Of a stretch of 23,413 nt of DNA, positions 21,562-23,413 are shown piece after piece. The stretch's first letter is position 1. Each line of letters opens with the position of its first letter. The DNA is from JAFAXD01 sp035472475. GTDB lineage: Bacteria > Pseudomonadota > Alphaproteobacteria > Rhizobiales > Xanthobacteraceae. The position numbers and the translations under genes are program-made. The notes beneath the pieces were generated by a model, which worked only from the letters and a program-made list of their open reading frames with translations, was not told where the DNA came from and made no database searches. Location of the stretch: contig DATIPA010000120.1 in assembly GCA_035472475.1 (NCBI GenBank), positions 1 through 23,413 of the forward strand, given 5' to 3'.

Positions 21562-22479
21562 ATGCCGCCCCGCAAACAGCCCGCAGCCGCCAGCGACCGT
21601 CGCCGAACCTATCAGATCGGCGACCAGGTCCTGGAGGCGAGGCTGCTTCCAGCCGGCCTCTACGTGGTGGCGACGCCAATCGGCAACCTGGGCGATATCA
21701 CGCTGCGGGCGCTGGAGACGCTCGCCGCCGCCGACCTCGTCGCCTGTGAGGATACCCGCGTCACGCGCAAGCTGTTCGAGCGCTACGGGCTCACGGCGCC
21801 ACTCACCCCCTACCACGATCACAACGCGGCGGCGGCGCGGCCTGGCATCCTGCAGCGCCTCGCTGGCGGTCAGGCCGTGGCGCTGGTCTCCGACGCGGGG
21901 ACGCCGTTGGTGTCCGACCCTGGCTACAAGCTTGTGCGCGCGGCGCAAGCGGAAGGCTGCCCTGTCGTCGCGATCCCCGGCGCATCTGCCGTATTGGCCG
22001 CCCTCACGGTCGCCGGGTTGCCGACTGATCGCTTTTTCTTCGGCGGCTTCCTGCCGAGCAAGCCCTCGGCGCGGGACGAACGCATCGCCGAATTCGCCGC
22101 ACTGCCGGCAACGATCGTGTTGTTTGAGGCGGGCTCGCGCATCGCCGATACGCTCGCGCTCTTGGCACAGCGGCTAGGAGGACGTGCAGCCGTCGTGTGC
22201 CGCGAACTCACCAAACTGCACGAGGACATCCGGCGGGGCACGCTGGATGAGTTCGCCGAACATTGGGCGCGCGATGGCGAGACCCGCGGCGAGTTTGCGA
22301 TCGTGATTGCGCCAGCCGAAGAAGCGGTTCCCCGGGAAGAAGAGGTTGACAACATGTTGCGACACGCTCTGGTGGGCGGCTCCCTGAAGGAGGCGGTCGT
22401 TGCCGTCGCCGCGGCCACCGGCCGGACACGCCGCCACGTCTACCAGCGCGCCCTGGCACTCAAGAACGATGCGCCGTGA
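21562..22479 (+). CDS. rsmI: 16S rRNA (cytidine-1402-2'-O)-methyltransferase
   Basis: SAM-dependent enzyme that 2'-O-methylates C1402 in the ribosomal P site, tuning decoding accuracy. The 305-residue product is a tetrapyrrole-methylase-fold protein with GLYVVATPIGNLGDITLRAL (about 32-51), ACEDTRVTRKLFERYG, VALVSDAGTPLVSDPGYKLV (about 107-126), IPGASAVLAAL and FFFGGFLPSK. The C-terminal domain ends in a small helical segment (LKEAVVAVAAATGRTRRHVY). The first 30 residues are a basic, variable tail; no clear ribosome site precedes ATG 21562, so the exact start is less sure. Its end overlaps yraN by 11 bases. Confidence 0.96.
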   Translation: MPPRKQPAAASDRRRTYQIGDQVLEARLLPAGLYVVATPIGNLGDITLRALETLAAADLVACEDTRVTRKLFERYGLTAPLTPYHDHNAAAARPGILQRLAGGQAVALVSDAGTPLVSDPGYKLVRAAQAEGCPVVAIPGASAVLAALTVAGLPTDRFFFGGFLPSKPSARDERIAEFAALPATIVLFEAGSRIADTLALLAQRLGGRAAVVCRELTKLHEDIRRGTLDEFAEHWARDGETRGEFAIVIAPAEEAVPREEEVDNMLRHALVGGSLKEAVVAVAAATGRTRRHVYQRALALKNDAP

Positions 22480-22867
22480 GAGGCCGAAGCCGTCAGCGCC
22501 GCCCGATCCGGGGCGGGTGGCGGCCTTTCGCCATGGCCTTTCGGCAGAAGGCCGCGCTGCGCTGCTGCTGATCGCCAAGGGGTTCTGGATTGCGGCGCGG
22601 CGCCGCAAGACCCCGGTCGGCGAAATCGACATTGTGGCGAGGCGCGGAAAAACCCTAGCGTTTATCGAGGTCAAAGCGCGGGCGCGTGACGACGCTGCGG
22701 CCGAGGCCGTCACCACGCATCAGCAGCGCCGCATCGTAGCGGCCGCGCGCTATTGGCTGGCCTCCCACCCGGGCGACGCTGCGCGCAACATCCGCTTTGA
22801 CGTTGTCCTGGTGGTGCCGGGGCGTTTTCCGCGTCACATACCGGCGGCGTTCGACGCGACAGTTTGA
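22469..22867 (+). CDS. YraN family (UPF0102) endonuclease-like protein
   Basis: A 132-residue basic protein of the YraN/UPF0102 family, which has the restriction-endonuclease-like fold. RHGLSAEGRAALLLIAKGFW (about 21-40) is the usual opening helix, VGEIDIVARRGKTLAFIEVKAR (about 50-71) carries the nuclease-type Asp and Glu-x-Lys residues, and QQRRIVAAARYWLA, NIRFDVVLV complete the domain. Nuclease activity is assumed from the fold; a Holliday-junction or recombination role has been suggested but not settled. ATG 22469 lies inside the end of rsmI (11-base overlap), which implies translational coupling. gshB follows after 43 bases. Confidence 0.92.
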   Translation: MRRERPKPSAPPDPGRVAAFRHGLSAEGRAALLLIAKGFWIAARRRKTPVGEIDIVARRGKTLAFIEVKARARDDAAAEAVTTHQQRRIVAAARYWLASHPGDAARNIRFDVVLVVPGRFPRHIPAAFDATV

Positions 22868-22910
22868 GCCTGCTACAACGCGCCGCCCTCTGTTTTGGTC
22901 TTGCGCCGTC

Positions 22911-23413
22911 ATGCCCCTGCGAGTCGCCGTTCAGATGGACCCGATCGAGCGGATCAATATCCGCGGCGATTCGACGTTCGCACTCCTGCTTGAGGCCCAG
23001 CGGCGTGGACACGCGCTTGCCTATTACACCCCGGACCGCATGGCGCTGCGCGACGGCAAGGTGTCGGCCGGGTTGCAGGCGCTCTCCGTGCGCGACACCG
23101 TGGGCGATCACTTCACCTTGGGCGAGACCAAGCGCGTCGATCTCGCCGCATTCGACGTGGTGCTGATGCGGCAGGATCCACCGTTCGATCTTGCCTACAT
23201 CACGGCGACGCATCTCTTGGAGCGCATTCATCCCGCAACGCTTGTCGTCAACGATCCGGCCAGCGTGCGCAACGCGCCCGAAAAGGTGTTCGTCACCGAA
23301 TTTCCTGACCTAATGCCGCCGACCCTGCTGACGCGTGACCTTGCGGAGATCAAATCATTTCGCGCCGAGCACGGCGACATCGTCATGAAGCCGCTCTACG
23401 GCAAGGGCGGGGA
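22911..23413 (+). CDS. gshB: Glutathione synthetase, N-terminal part (partial)
   Basis: Second enzyme of glutathione synthesis, joining glycine to gamma-glutamylcysteine with ATP. The frame starts at ATG 22911 and runs off the window end, so about 167 of roughly 315 residues are seen. The N-terminal substrate domain is unmistakable: LRVAVQMDPIERINIRGDST, LLEAQRRGHALAYYTPDRM, VVLMRQDPPFDLAYITATHL, VVNDPASVRNAPEKVFVTEF, followed by the start of the ATP-grasp domain, DIVMKPLYGKGG. No ribosome site is evident before the ATG. It belongs to the rsmI-yraN-gshB group, a common arrangement in alphaproteobacteria. Confidence 0.96.
   Translation, partial: MPLRVAVQMDPIERINIRGDSTFALLLEAQRRGHALAYYTPDRMALRDGKVSAGLQALSVRDTVGDHFTLGETKRVDLAAFDVVLMRQDPPFDLAYITATHLLERIHPATLVVNDPASVRNAPEKVFVTEFPDLMPPTLLTRDLAEIKSFRAEHGDIVMKPLYGKGG

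Overview
This is a high-GC chromosomal segment of an alphaproteobacterium, most likely of the Hyphomicrobiales/Rhizobiales and closest in style to the Bradyrhizobium, Rhodopseudomonas, Nitrobacter or Pseudolabrys group. The evidence is protein style (PmtA-type methyltransferase, FixK-like Crp/Fnr with a CxxC head, DUF3309, DUF2244), gene order (hrcA-grpE and dnaK-dnaJ close together, rph-rdgB-hemW diverging from hrcA, PBP activator next to rsmI-yraN-gshB), general-stress and heat-shock promoter motifs of alphaproteobacterial type, and intergenic palindromes like those I remember from this group. I see no plasmid, phage, transposase, CRISPR, tRNA or rRNA signal. It is mostly housekeeping DNA; the noteworthy material is in the spaces between genes.

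Layout. 1-2241: end of an AI-2E-type permease, two tiny membrane proteins (51 and 27 aa) that diverge from a shared region with GGAAC...GTT promoters of the general stress (EcfG/RpoE2) type, a Crp/Fnr regulator and a single-domain response regulator. 2261-4641: a Tat-exported flavin amine oxidase and an EI24/CysZ-like membrane protein, separated by a large perfect palindrome. 4650-6916: DNA repair: endonuclease III, a DUF2244 membrane protein diverging from it across only 22 bases, and an AraC-HTH/O6-methylguanine methyltransferase fusion. 6939-10248: metabolic genes on the minus strand (gpmA, dapB, DUF1330, pyrF, PmtA-like methyltransferase); the last two meet inside a repeat element. 10353-17334: protein-quality-control cluster dnaK-dnaJ and hrcA-grpE on the minus strand, with alkB and an unknown exported protein inserted on the plus strand. 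17594-20096: rph-rdgB-hemW, coupled by overlapping stop and start codons. 20105-23413: lipoprotein PBP activator, then rsmI-yraN-gshB; gshB runs off the window.

How parts work together. DnaK, DnaJ and GrpE form one chaperone machine. HrcA represses CIRCE-controlled heat-shock genes, but I see no CIRCE in this window; dnaK instead has a very good match to the alphaproteobacterial sigma-32 promoter. Nth, the Ada-like protein and AlkB cover oxidised bases, O6-alkylguanine and N-alkyl lesions. No gap between genes exceeds about 270 bases. The three longest are 3659-3909 (palindrome), 17335-17593 (hairpins and a repeated GAAAATGC motif) and 21308-21561 (a repeat-like hairpin).
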